From Acinetobacter brisouisimilis (GTDB lineage Bacteria > Pseudomonadota > Gammaproteobacteria > Pseudomonadales > Moraxellaceae), in assembly GCF_000368265.1 (NCBI RefSeq), contig NZ_KB851219.1, positions 449,920 to 513,919 of the forward strand: a DNA stretch of 64,000 bases. Direction: 5' to 3'. Made by a program: the position numbers and the translations under genes. A model generated the notes under the pieces. The model made no database searches. It was not told where the DNA came from and saw nothing but the letters and a program-made list of their open reading frames with translations. Positions 47,766 to 56,798 of this stretch are shown here, piece by piece (within the stretch, counting starts at the first letter, position 1; each line of letters opens with the position of its first letter).

Positions 47766-49211
47766 ATGCAACTGAATAATTCCAGTTTATTGCAACAACA
47801 TGCGTATATTGATGGTGCTTGGGTCGCAGGCGAAAAAAGCTTTGCAGTGACCAACCCTGCAACAGGTGAAGTACTCGGTGAAGTGGCTTCAGTGTCACGT
47901 GAGCAAGTGAAACAGGCGGTCGATGCTGCACAAACTGCATTTGAAACATGGAAACTGACCACTGCCAAAGAACGCTCAGCGTTGTTGCGTAAATGGTATC
48001 AATTGATTTTAGATAACCAAGAAGACTTAGCGACCATTTTGAGTTTAGAACAGGGTAAACCACTGGCAGAAAGTCGTGGTGAAATCTTGTATGGTGCAAG
48101 CTTTATTGAATGGTTTGCCGAAGAAGCGAAACGTACTTATGGCGATGTCATTCCGCACGACAAACAAGGTCGTCGCTTGGTGGTAATTAAGCAACCTGTG
48201 GGTGTAGTCGCAGCGATTACCCCATGGAACTTCCCAAATGCCATGATTACCCGTAAAGCAGGCCCTGCTTTGGCTGCAGGCTGTACCATCGTGATTAAAC
48301 CTGCATCGGAAACCCCATTGTCTGCACTGGCTTTGGTGGCTTTGGCAGAACAGGCAGGCTTCCCGAAAGGCGTGGTCAATGTGATTACAGGCAGTGCACG
48401 TGACATCGGTGCGGTATTGACCGAGCATCCTGCAGTACGCAAAGTATCATTCACTGGTTCAACCGAAATCGGTAAGTTGTTGATGCAGCAAAGTGCTGCA
48501 ACCATGAAAAAAATCAGTATGGAACTTGGGGGCAATGCACCATTTATCGTGTTTGATGATGCTGATCTCGATCAAGCGGTAGAAGGGGCGTTGGGATCTA
48601 AATTCCGTAATAGTGGTCAAACTTGTGTCTGTACCAACCGCGTCTTGGTACAAAGAGCAGTCTATGACACCTTTGTGGAAAAACTAGCGGCTGCGGTTGC
48701 TAAACTCAAAGTGGCTCCTGCCTTTGAACAGGGTGCACAACAAGGGCCATTGATCAACGTCAAAGCGGTTGAGAAAGTCGAAGAACATATTCAAGATGCA
48801 GTGGCTAAGGGTGCAAAAGTGGTTGTTGGTGGGCAAAAGCACGCACTCGGTTATAGCTTCTTTGAACCAACAGTACTTGCAGATGTTACCCCTGAAATGC
48901 TGGTTGCCAAAGATGAAACCTTTGGTCCGCTTGCGCCAGTATTCAAATTTGAAACTGAGCAACAGGCGATTGCCATGGCAAACGACACTGAGTTTGGTTT
49001 GGCATCGTATATTTATACCCAATCTTTAAGTCGCGCTTGGCGTGTTGGTGAAGCTTTAGAATACGGCATGGTCGGTATTAACGAAGGCTTGATTTCAACA
49101 GAAGTTGCACCATTTGGTGGGATTAAAGAGTCTGGCTGTGGCCGTGAAGGTTCAAAATACGGTATCGAAGATTACCTTGAACTGAAATACATGTGTATGG
49201 GTGGCATTTAA
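47766..49211 (+). CDS. gabD: Succinate-semialdehyde dehydrogenase (GabD type)
   Basis: 481 residues. GVVAAITPWNFPNAMITRKAGPALAAGCTIVIKPASETPLSALAL, VSFTGSTEIGKLLM, catalytic Glu in MELGGNAPFIVFDDADLDQAVEGAL, catalytic Cys in NSGQTCVCTNRVLVQ and PFGGIKESGCGREGSKYGIEDYLE are the GabD signatures. It turns the succinic semialdehyde made by HpaI into succinate, which feeds the TCA cycle. This is the last gene of the operon, followed by a terminator. Functional E. coli hpa clusters lack this gene, so here the pathway is self-contained. Confidence 0.93.
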   Translation: MQLNNSSLLQQHAYIDGAWVAGEKSFAVTNPATGEVLGEVASVSREQVKQAVDAAQTAFETWKLTTAKERSALLRKWYQLILDNQEDLATILSLEQGKPLAESRGEILYGASFIEWFAEEAKRTYGDVIPHDKQGRRLVVIKQPVGVVAAITPWNFPNAMITRKAGPALAAGCTIVIKPASETPLSALALVALAEQAGFPKGVVNVITGSARDIGAVLTEHPAVRKVSFTGSTEIGKLLMQQSAATMKKISMELGGNAPFIVFDDADLDQAVEGALGSKFRNSGQTCVCTNRVLVQRAVYDTFVEKLAAAVAKLKVAPAFEQGAQQGPLINVKAVEKVEEHIQDAVAKGAKVVVGGQKHALGYSFFEPTVLADVTPEMLVAKDETFGPLAPVFKFETEQQAIAMANDTEFGLASYIYTQSLSRAWRVGEALEYGMVGINEGLISTEVAPFGGIKESGCGREGSKYGIEDYLELKYMCMGGI

Positions 49212-49233
49212 TCATCACCACACAGATTTGGAT

Positions 49234-49258
49234 AAAAGGTCAGCTTGTCTGACCTTTT
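49234..49258 (+). terminator. Terminator of the hpa operon
   Basis: AAAAGGTCAG / CTGACCTTTT, 10-bp perfect stem with a 5-nt loop and further T residues, about 20 bp past the last stop. Confidence 0.9.
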
Positions 49259-49319
49259 ATTTTACCTGAAATATGCTGTGGCAACTGGCGCAGTAAATAC
49301 AAACAGAGCAGCATTGTGA
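49254..49319 (-). pseudogene. 66-bp relic of the exporter 3' end
   Basis: 60 of 66 bases match 13863-13928, the 3' coding end of the DHA3-type exporter gene, in the same strand sense. The translated relic still resembles the exporter's last residues (LLCLYLL-QLPQH). It starts inside the operon terminator and ends abruptly; nothing upstream of it resembles the rest of the gene. Confidence 0.8.
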
Positions 49320-49882
49320 GAGTGTTAATTGGTTACCAATACTCTCCTAGAAAAATTTCGTCTAAGCTACCAATGATTTGAAATCAGACTTCAAACTCAA
49401 CTCAGTCAGCCTTCTTACTGGGTGATGCCTGCAAGACTTAGACAGAGTATGTTGGTATAAGTCGAGTTAGAGTAAAATTCAGCTGGACTGCAACATTCAG
49501 AACTGTTTTGCCAAAACTTATGTTTGTTCTGTGATTTGTTCTAATAGATTCGGATATCGTTAATATTTACACCTTATTTAAAAAGTCAAATTAAGTGTTC
49601 TTTGTATTGAGTTCAAAAAAGAATTTGTGATTCTTCACTTCTGCTGGAACATCTACCTTCTGGCTGAAAATACCTTAATGGGCAATTAAACTAAAATTAA
49701 TCCAATTCATCATTTATATTATTTATAATTGCACTAATGAAGGTTTATTGTACTTAGCCCTAAATCAAAGCAATAAGTTTAGTTTTATATGTATTATTAA
49801 TAGTGCTATGGTATATAGAGCTATATAATTAATTCATATGAAAAGCCCAACTTGTAAATATTGAGATTTTCACATTGGTAAT
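49320..49882. other. Intergenic region, no gene seen
   Basis: About 560 bp, AT-rich, between the relic and the greB stop. No ORF, operator copy or clear hairpin was recognised. It may be the scar of whatever rearrangement left the exporter relic. Confidence 0.4.
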
Positions 49883-50368
49883 TTAAGTGGCCGATTTAGG
49901 TTTGTAATAAATATCTTTTATATACCAGATATTATTACCTTTAGGTGTGTGTACTTGAATCTCATCATCTACAGATTTGCCTAAACAGGCTTTAGCTATA
50001 GGTGATTCAAGTGACACATAGTCTGTTTGGCCATAAATCTCTTCATCTCCAACAATACGAAATTTGATGATTTCGCCTTCATCATTTTCCAATTCAACCC
50101 ATGCTCCAAAATAAGCTTTCCCGTCCTGTTCCGGACTATATTCAACTTTATGTGCTACCTCAAAAATTTTAGTTAAGTATCTAATTCTACGATCTATTTC
50201 ACGTAATTTTCTTTTGTTGTAGTGGTAATCTGCATTTTCCGATCTATCGCCGAGACTAGCAGCCCACGATACTATTTTTGTAATTTCAGGACGTTCTTTA
50301 CGAACCAAAGTATTCAGCTCATCTTGTAAACGCTTATACCCTTCAGCAGTTAATAATTTACGGTTCAT
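49883..50368 (-). CDS. greB: Transcript cleavage/elongation factor GreB
   Basis: 161 residues. N-terminal coiled coil with the acidic tip (TAEGYKRLQDELNTLVRKERPEITKIVSWAASLGDRSENADYHYNKRKLREIDRRIRYL), then the FKBP-like C-terminal domain (YFGAWVELENDEGEIIKFRIVGDEE, ESPIAKACLGKSVDDEI). The basic coiled-coil patch KRKLREIDRRIR distinguishes GreB from GreA. It enters the RNA polymerase secondary channel and rescues backtracked complexes. Single gene, first after the catabolic island. Confidence 0.94.
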   Translation of the reverse strand: MNRKLLTAEGYKRLQDELNTLVRKERPEITKIVSWAASLGDRSENADYHYNKRKLREIDRRIRYLTKIFEVAHKVEYSPEQDGKAYFGAWVELENDEGEIIKFRIVGDEEIYGQTDYVSLESPIAKACLGKSVDDEIQVHTPKGNNIWYIKDIYYKPKSAT

Positions 50369-51413
50369 GATAAATATCCCAAAGCTTTACGCAATCCATC
50401 TAGAGTCGTTACCTTCTTAAATACAGGTAGGTTTTTTTCATCTACTCAGACTCCGTATTTTATGGATTTTCAATTCCATTTTTCCGAAAGTTAGTTGATA
50501 GAAAATATTATAAAGCTAGAACTTCTTGATCTGTTAATTTAAATCATTCGTAAGATATCATATGCTTATGGTTATAAATATCAATTCTTTGTTTTGGGGA
50601 ATAATCTCTCGAAGAATCAGTTGTACTTTTTTTAACTCTTTGTTTACATGTTTTTAAAGTCTTTAAAATCAAAAAAGGATAAATAAAAGATTATAAGTTT
50701 TGGTTCACAAAACATTTCTTATGTTGGAATGTTTTGTCATTTTATGCCTCCTAATTTTTATTGAACTTTTTCCAAAAAAGTTTTATTAGACCAAACAAGA
50801 GGTAGGGCCTTTATGATGCATTGCTTTTTGGGTTGCTATTTGATCTATACTTAAAACTATATGCATGTTACTTGTACCAAGTTCTTTTTTTTTTAGATTC
50901 TGGCTAGGCCAATTCGTTCTACCGCATTTTTATGAAGTCTTTAGAAATTTTTGATAGTTTCAGGTAGGCAAGTCTATCATACGCCAAGTGGTCGGAAGAA
51001 TTGGTATGTTATTGGAGTATCTTATTGATAAATAAAATATTAAATAAAAAATCTTATTTTAATCATCTATATTGAATTGCTTACATATAGCAGCATTTTA
51101 TCCATGTTTTCACCATCTGTTTCACGTATAACATTCAGCAGTTTTTCAAAGAGGAGAGCAAATTTATTTTAGCCTGCCAGAGATTTAAAAGTTTGACTTT
51201 TAATTTCTATGTCGATATTATGCGCAACTCTTATTTATTACTGGTTATTTTTTGATCTATGTCGTTGGTTTTTATGTGACTTAGTTTTCATTTGTCTATT
51301 CATGTCATTTTAAATGACGTCATGACTGCCCCCTAAACATACGTTGATCAACTAATTGAAGTCTGGGCTTGCTCTACTTCATTGGGTAGTTAATTCCCTG
51401 TCGCGGAGTCACC
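50369..51413. other. Long gene-free region with palindromes
   Basis: About 1045 bp of AT-rich sequence between divergent greB and the transglycosylase gene. ACAAAACATT / AATGTTTTGT (50707-50716 and 50728-50737) is a 10-bp perfect inverted repeat without a U-tract. At 51304-51323 two palindromes overlap: GTCATTT-T-AAATGAC and ATGACGTCAT. No coding frame or RNA family was recognised; a lost gene or an unrecognised small RNA are both possible. Confidence 0.45.
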
Positions 51414-52532
51414 ATGCACAATCCAGCAACATTGGCAGATAGGAGGCGTTTTCGCCTACACAATCTCAAACTTTCCTTGCCAACCAAAGCCCTTGCTTTC
51501 GGGCTTGCTATGTTACCTTTACATGCGATTAATGCCAGTAAAGCCAGCAATCAATATGCTCAGGTCATCAACAGCAATACACTGACGGTTGTAGCAGTAA
51601 AAAGCCCAACAACTGTTTTTAATGATGGACAGTATTTTCATGGTTTCGGCTATGACTTAATGCGTAATTATGCACAAAGTTTAAATGTGCAGCTTAATTT
51701 TCAAATTGTTGATAGTAATGCCACAGCCTTAAAATGGGTTGCTAAAGGCAAAGCCAACCTTGCATTGACCAATGCTGATATGCAAAGCATTGACCAAAAA
51801 AGCTTAATGTCATTTTCGGCAAGCTGTGGTGATGCGACTGTTTTACAGAAAAATGGGTTAGATACCCAGTTAAATTTGGTCTTTAAAGATGCTGAAGATC
51901 ATTTAACGCAAACTGCAAGTAGCTTTATTTGCCAGTCCAAAAGTAATGGTGCAATTCAGCATTTGGCATCATTTTACAATCATCATGTAGTCAATGAAGG
52001 CTCTTGGGATACGATTGAGCGCGATTTGCAGCAACGTATGCCGATTTATCGTGCCAGCTTCGAGCGGGCAGCTGAACAGTACAATTTGAATTGGCACATG
52101 CTGGCTGCAATGGGCTATCAGGAGTCTTATTTAAAGCCAAATTCAGTATCACCAACAGGTGTGCGCGGTCTAATGATGCTGACCAGTGATACTGCAAAAG
52201 CAATGGGAATTGAAAACCGTACTGACCCTGAGCAAAGTATTCAAGGTGGTGCAAAATATTATGATTCGCTTTTGAGCAAATATGAATACATCCCCAATCC
52301 AGATCGTCACTGGTATGCCTTGATTGCCTATAACATGGGCCCTGGTGCAGTGACTCTCATTCAGAAGCGATTGGAGAAACAGGGAGAAGACCCAAATAAT
52401 TGGTTGAACATGTATGCTTATTTGCAGCGACATCAAGCCAGTAATGCACGGTATTTTCAAGCTTTGCAGTATGTAACCCGCATCCGTGCTTATTTAGAAC
52501 ATATTCAAAATCAGCAGTTGATTAATATCTAA
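51414..52532 (+). CDS. MltF-like membrane-bound lytic transglycosylase
   Basis: 372 residues. A signal/anchor segment covers residues ~20-42. Residues ~50-170 resemble a bacterial extracellular solute-binding (SBP_bac_3) domain (VFNDGQYFHGFGYDLMRNYAQSLNVQLNFQIVDS). Residues ~205-350 are the SLT domain with catalytic Glu in AAMGYQESYLKPNSVSPTGVRGLMML and the AYNMGPGAV motif. The solute-binding part is shorter than in MltF, so it may be degenerate. The enzyme cleaves peptidoglycan to anhydromuropeptides in the periplasm. The start has GGAG nearby. Confidence 0.85.
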   Translation: MHNPATLADRRRFRLHNLKLSLPTKALAFGLAMLPLHAINASKASNQYAQVINSNTLTVVAVKSPTTVFNDGQYFHGFGYDLMRNYAQSLNVQLNFQIVDSNATALKWVAKGKANLALTNADMQSIDQKSLMSFSASCGDATVLQKNGLDTQLNLVFKDAEDHLTQTASSFICQSKSNGAIQHLASFYNHHVVNEGSWDTIERDLQQRMPIYRASFERAAEQYNLNWHMLAAMGYQESYLKPNSVSPTGVRGLMMLTSDTAKAMGIENRTDPEQSIQGGAKYYDSLLSKYEYIPNPDRHWYALIAYNMGPGAVTLIQKRLEKQGEDPNNWLNMYAYLQRHQASNARYFQALQYVTRIRAYLEHIQNQQLINI

Positions 52533-52535
52533 CAA

Positions 52536-52568
52536 AAAAGGGAAGTTATATAAATAGCTTCCCTTTTT
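52536..52568. terminator. Bidirectional terminator
   Basis: AAAAGGGAAG / CTTCCCTTTT, 10-bp stem with a 12-nt loop, A-run before and T-run after; lies between convergent genes. Confidence 0.9.
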
Positions 52569-52587
52569 ATCGCAATTGCAGATTGGA

Positions 52588-52971
52588 TTATGCAGTATGC
52601 TGAAGAATTTCTTTATAGAGCGTTTTTTGTTCTTGGCTTGGACGTGCAGTTTGTAGAGCCATCAGTTGTGACATATCACCTTGAACTTTTATTTTGCCTG
52701 TCATAAATGCTTGCATGGCAGCAGTCATGTCAAATTCAAGAAACACTTTACGCAAGGTCTCTGCATCCATATTTAAAGTTGTTTTAGCGTTGTCTACTAA
52801 GCCTTTTTGAATTTTCCCACCATGAAGAGAAAGTTCAGTATTTCCACTGGTTTGGTTGACGACAAAATTAATCGCTAGATTTTCTAATGCTGGCGGTAAA
52901 TTCAAGTCTCCAGCTTGAGCAGTAAGTTGTTCTACTGTAGAAAACCAATCTTCCGATAGAAAAGCAGGCAT
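52588..52971 (-). CDS. SCP2 sterol-binding domain protein
   Basis: The 127-residue protein is a single SCP2 domain: NLAINFVVNQTSGNTELSLHGGKIQKGLVDNAKTTLNMDAETLRKVFLEFDMTAAMQAFMTGKIKVQGDMSQLMAL. The pattern of a hydrophobic cavity and the closing helix with GKIKVQGDM is standard. Such proteins bind lipids or long-chain acyl compounds in the cytosol. It stands alone, and the lipid is unknown. Confidence 0.88.
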   Translation of the reverse strand: MPAFLSEDWFSTVEQLTAQAGDLNLPPALENLAINFVVNQTSGNTELSLHGGKIQKGLVDNAKTTLNMDAETLRKVFLEFDMTAAMQAFMTGKIKVQGDMSQLMALQTARPSQEQKTLYKEILQHTA

Positions 52972-53176
52972 TGTTATTCCTCTAATATTTGTTTATTTCT
53001 AGATGTATATGCATTTTTTGCACATCGTCCGTACTCTGCCTTGTTATAACATGATCTTGTCGAAAAAAATGGTTTTTTTGTAGACGAGTGAGACAAATTA
53101 CACAGAAATAGTAAGAAAGTATAATAGAGGCACAACTTTTTCGTGGTTGTGCCTTCTTATGCGGTTTCTCTTAATT

Positions 53177-54082
53177 TTAGTCCGCTGCAAAGCTTAAATT
53201 AACCACATCCAGACGTTTTTTCATGTCTTCTGGATCTTTAAAATCAAATTCACGTTGTGAATCTAGCGCTTCAAAGTCGAACAGTTCACGGTCAGCCAGT
53301 TGAGATGGCGATACATTCTGTAGTGCGCCAAAAATGCTATGTAAGCGTTTCGGGTACTGTTTGTCCCATTCACGTAGCATTTCATTCAACATGGCACGTT
53401 GCAGGTTCTCTTGCGAACCGCACAGATTACATGGAATGATTGGAAACTTACGCATTTCTGCATATTTAATGATGTCTTTCTCTTCCACATATGCCAGTGG
53501 GCGAATCAGGATATTTTTCTTGTCTGAAGACAATAGTTTTGGTGGCATGGCTTTTAGGCTGCCGCCATGAAATAAATTCAGGAAGAATGTCGCAAGAATA
53601 TCATCGCGGTGGTGACCCAGTGCAACCTTGGTCGCCCCAATTTCTTGTGCAAAGCCATACAGTGAGCCACGACGTAGGCGTGAACAAACGGCACAGTAAG
53701 TTTTGCCTTCAGGGGTTAGGCGCTTAGTAATGCTATATGTATCTTTTTCAAGAATATAATATGGAATGTTATTTTCTTCTAAATAACGTGGCAAAACTTC
53801 TTCAGGAAAACCTGGTTGCTTCTGATCGAGGTTGACAGCAACTACATCAAAATTAATCGGTGCAATGCGCTTAAACTGCAACAAAATGTCGAGCAGGGTA
53901 TAGCTGTCTTTCCCCCCAGAAATACAAACCATGACCTTATCGCCGTCCTCGATCATTTTAAAGTCACGAATGGCGTGGCCGACTTGACGACGAAGTTTTT
54001 TCAAAAGGCGATAATAAGCTGAACTGGTTGGAAGTTCAGGTTTGAAATTAAATCCTTGACTGGATTCAACAGGAGAGTACAT
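53177..54082 (-). CDS. ttcA: tRNA 2-thiocytidine(32) synthetase TtcA
   Basis: 301 residues from the start at MYSPVESSQ, the usual length in Acinetobacter; in-frame codons run 23 residues further upstream but look untypical. The PP-loop [19 protein letters not shown] adenylates the tRNA base, and two CxxC pairs ([11 protein letters not shown] and [11 protein letters not shown]) hold the iron-sulfur cluster. The enzyme introduces 2-thiocytidine at position 32 of some tRNAs. The upstream 480 bp carries DnaA-like boxes. Confidence 0.94.
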   Translation of the reverse strand: MYSPVESSQGFNFKPELPTSSAYYRLLKKLRRQVGHAIRDFKMIEDGDKVMVCISGGKDSYTLLDILLQFKRIAPINFDVVAVNLDQKQPGFPEEVLPRYLEENNIPYYILEKDTYSITKRLTPEGKTYCAVCSRLRRGSLYGFAQEIGATKVALGHHRDDILATFFLNLFHGGSLKAMPPKLLSSDKKNILIRPLAYVEEKDIIKYAEMRKFPIIPCNLCGSQENLQRAMLNEMLREWDKQYPKRLHSIFGALQNVSPSQLADRELFDFEALDSQREFDFKDPEDMKKRLDVVNLSFAAD

Positions 54083-54262
54083 AGACAGCAAACTCTTGGC
54101 AAAAATATCGCGCAATTTTAGCCGATTCGAGGGTACTTCGCATCTGTACATACAAATTTATTCACATATTTTTTCGTGTCATCAAAATGTTCTAAAAGGT
54201 TTCTAAACTATTTAAATCAATAGTCAGATTCTGAAATTGATGAATTTTTTCGCAATTCACAG

Positions 54263-54297
54263 TTTTCCACAAAAAATGTGGATAAGGCTGTGGATAA
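54263..54297. promoter_or_regulatory. Cluster of DnaA-box sequences
   Basis: TGTGGATAA (the complement of TTATCCACA) occurs exactly at 54277-54285 and 54289-54297, and TTTTCCACA, a one-mismatch box in the opposite direction, at 54263-54271. A very AT-rich tract (about 54350-54480) follows. This could bind DnaA in the divergent ttcA/transglycosylase region. It is not next to dnaA, so it is not the normal chromosome origin. Confidence 0.6.
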
Positions 54298-54566
54298 CTA
54301 TACCCTTGACAGGGGGGATCGTCCGTTGACTAAGGCTTAGAAACAAATTGGTTGTTTTTTAACCTTTTTTAATTTTATTTATTTATCAGTAGTTTATTTA
54401 TGTCAAGAGACCATGACTTAAAAAAAATTTAATTTTTTTTGATGATTACTGAAACAATTTGACTTGATTTTTTAAAGGAAGCTTGTTAAAAAGCTCAGCA
54501 TGCACAGTTTTACTGTTACAATCAAATACAATTGTTTGCACAGAACATTCACTGGTAAACACAACA

Positions 54567-55382
54567 ATGAAAATACTAAACAAAATTGCACTACTGTCTC
54601 TTTATTGTTGCGGAAGTTGCCTATGGATAGCTTCTGTAACACATGCTGGGCAAATTTATACCTATGAAGACCGTAATGGCACGCCCTTGCTCACCAATCA
54701 TAAGCAAAGTGGTTCACACTTGACCAAAGTCAAAGTGACTTATTATGCTGATAGTAACATTCACAGTTATCACAACTGGGGTGGGTCTGAGGCTGCGGTT
54801 TTGCCGAGTTATAGTAAAAATAAAGATGCCTTTGACCAGATGATTCATCATGCCGCACAGCAGCATGGTCTGTCCGAAGGTTTAATCAAAGCCATCATGC
54901 ACACTGAGTCAGGTTTTAATAGTAATGCTCACTCTCCTGTTGGAGCACAAGGGTTAATGCAACTGATGCCTGCAACAGCAAAACGTTTTAATGTCAGCAA
55001 TCCTTATGACCCGCAGCAGAATATTTTGGGTGGTGCAAAATATCTGAGTTTATTGCTAAAGCGCTATAGTGGTAATACGCATTTGGCACTGGCAGCTTAT
55101 AATGCTGGCGAAGGTAATGTGGATAAATACGGCGGTGTTCCTCCTTTTCGGGAAACGCAAGATTATGTACGCCGTGTAATGAGTCGCTACAATAACTTGT
55201 ATGCTAGCGGCATCCGTATTGACTCTGCTAGGAATAAGGAGAGTGAACCTGCTTCTTCTGCAATTACCTCAGCATCAACTAAAAACAGCAGCCCAGTATT
55301 TACTTCTCATAAAACTGCCAGTAGCCGAAAAATTATCCAGCTATCGAATGGAACATTTACTGATATTGCGGTAAGAAACTAA
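54567..55382 (+). CDS. Soluble lytic transglycosylase with DUF4124-like N-terminus
   Basis: 271 residues: signal peptide (MKILNKIALLSLYCCGSCLWIASVTHA), a DUF4124-like segment (GQIYTYEDRNGTPLLTNHKQ), then an SLT catalytic domain at residues ~95-215 with the Glu in IMHTESGFNSNAHSPVGAQGLMQLMPATAKRF and the LALAAYNAGEGNVDKYGG motif. It cuts peptidoglycan in the periplasm. I start at ATG 54567 because the signal peptide begins there; an upstream start at 54483 would add 28 unlikely residues. A Ser/Thr-rich tail follows. Confidence 0.87.
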   Translation: MKILNKIALLSLYCCGSCLWIASVTHAGQIYTYEDRNGTPLLTNHKQSGSHLTKVKVTYYADSNIHSYHNWGGSEAAVLPSYSKNKDAFDQMIHHAAQQHGLSEGLIKAIMHTESGFNSNAHSPVGAQGLMQLMPATAKRFNVSNPYDPQQNILGGAKYLSLLLKRYSGNTHLALAAYNAGEGNVDKYGGVPPFRETQDYVRRVMSRYNNLYASGIRIDSARNKESEPASSAITSASTKNSSPVFTSHKTASSRKIIQLSNGTFTDIAVRN

Positions 55383-55433
55383 GAATTTACACATTTTGGA
55401 AACACGATTTTGGTGTGTTTTCACGGATTTATT

Positions 55434-55462
55434 CTTGAATTTTCCCTGACAAGGTCGCATAT
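55434..55462 (+). promoter_or_regulatory. Candidate RpoH-type promoter of htpX
   Basis: CTTGAA (55434-55439), a 15-nt spacer, TCGCATAT (55455-55462), which matches CCCCATnT at six of eight positions. The transcript would start near 55469, at the base of the hairpin at 55468-55496. htpX is heat-induced in other bacteria, which supports the call. Confidence 0.55.
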
Positions 55463-55467
55463 TAACG

Positions 55468-55502
55468 ACATGATTTATTGAATAGATAAATCATGTTTTT
55501 TT
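55468..55502 (+). terminator. Hairpin with U-tract just before htpX
   Basis: ACATGATTTA / TAAATCATGT, 10-bp stem with a 9-nt loop, followed by T7. It can end the transglycosylase transcript. If the promoter at 55434 is real, it would also sit at the very 5' end of the htpX mRNA. Confidence 0.8.
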
Positions 55503-55524
55503 CTATTATAAGAGGATTTTCCTA

Positions 55525-56430
55525 ATGATGCGGATTGGTTTGTTTTTGCTTACCAACCTCGCGGTACTGGTTGTCGCTGGTCTTATTTTGTCAGTTTTGG
55601 GTGTCGGAAGTTACCACGGTGCAGGTGGTTTAAACTTGGGCAACCTGCTTGTGATCTGTTTTGTATTTGGTATGGTCGGTTCTTTGATTTCACTTTTCAT
55701 GTCGAAGTGGATGGCGAAAAAGACCACAGGTACAGAATTGATCGATCCAAATGCTCCTCGTAATCAAGCAGAAGTTTGGTTATTACAAACGGTTGCAGAC
55801 CTTGCACAGCGTTCAGGAATTCGTATGCCTGAGGTGGGTGTTTTCCCATCTTATCAGTCGAATGCTTTTGCAACGGGTTGGAACAAAAATGACGCGCTTG
55901 TCTCAGTGTCTACAGGCTTGCTTGAGCGTATGAATCAAGATGAATTACGTGCAGTACTGGCGCATGAAATCGGTCATGTTGCCAATGGTGACATGGTGAC
56001 TTTATCCCTGATTCAGGGTGTGGTGAATGCTTTTGTCATGTTCTTTGCTCGTGTAGTCGGAGACTTTATTGACCGTAATGTATTTGGCCGTCAAGACGAT
56101 GAAGCACCAGGTATTGGTTATATGGTCATTAGCATGGTACTTGATATCGTATTTGGTATTTTGGCATCGGCAATTGTCATGTGGTTCTCACGTTACCGCG
56201 AATATCGCGCCGATGAAGCAGGTGCACGTTTAGCAGGTAAACAAGCGATGATTTCGGCTTTGTTACGTTTACAGGCGGAAAGTGAAATGCCTGATCAAAT
56301 GCCGAAAGAAATGAAAGCTTTAGCAATTGCAGAAGGTAAGGAACAAGGTTTTAGTTTAGCTGCTTTATTCCAAACTCACCCAAGCATTGAGCAGCGCGTT
56401 ACAGCTTTACAGCAGCTCAACTGCCCATAA
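55525..56430 (+). CDS. htpX: Membrane zinc metalloprotease HtpX
   Basis: 301 residues with two N-terminal and two central helices. Zinc site HEIGH (in [16 protein letters not shown]), third ligand Glu in [12 protein letters not shown], and the typical [14 protein letters not shown] tail. It degrades damaged membrane proteins in the inner membrane, together with FtsH. GAGG precedes the ATG. An RpoH-like promoter and a hairpin lie upstream. Full length for the family. Confidence 0.95.
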   Translation: MMRIGLFLLTNLAVLVVAGLILSVLGVGSYHGAGGLNLGNLLVICFVFGMVGSLISLFMSKWMAKKTTGTELIDPNAPRNQAEVWLLQTVADLAQRSGIRMPEVGVFPSYQSNAFATGWNKNDALVSVSTGLLERMNQDELRAVLAHEIGHVANGDMVTLSLIQGVVNAFVMFFARVVGDFIDRNVFGRQDDEAPGIGYMVISMVLDIVFGILASAIVMWFSRYREYRADEAGARLAGKQAMISALLRLQAESEMPDQMPKEMKALAIAEGKEQGFSLAALFQTHPSIEQRVTALQQLNCP

Positions 56431-56457
56431 TTAAAAAGTTTTTATCACGATACTATC

Positions 56458-56490
56458 AGCCAGTTAAGCAATTGACTGGCTTTTCTTTTT
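56458..56490 (+). terminator. Terminator of htpX
   Basis: AGCCAGT / ACTGGCT, 7-bp stem with a 10-nt loop and a T-rich tract. The following 56491-56798 stretch holds nothing recognisable. Confidence 0.8.
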
Positions 56491-56798
56491 TAGATTTAAG
56501 ATGTTATACATTTCATGGAAATGCTATTAGCGATTGTTCTGGGCAAAAGTTTTGTAAAAACCGCTGTTTTTATGATTTATATTTGAATGAACAAATTTGC
56601 CGATTTTTGTGAGTAAGAATACGTTTGTAAAGATACATTCTTTGTTCCAGTTTCACTTTTTATGTAGCAGAACACAAAATTATCTTGTTGAAGATGATGA
56701 ATTATAAAAATTTTAAGCTTGAATTAAATAGAAAATTAAGGAGATGATGAGACATCTCCTTAACTAATGATGACTGTGTCAGCGCGCTTTTTTATACG

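Noticed and set aside
54263..54480. Chromosomal replication origin
   Set aside because: Neighbours are ttcA and a lytic transglycosylase rather than dnaA/rpmH/gyrB, and only three boxes were found.
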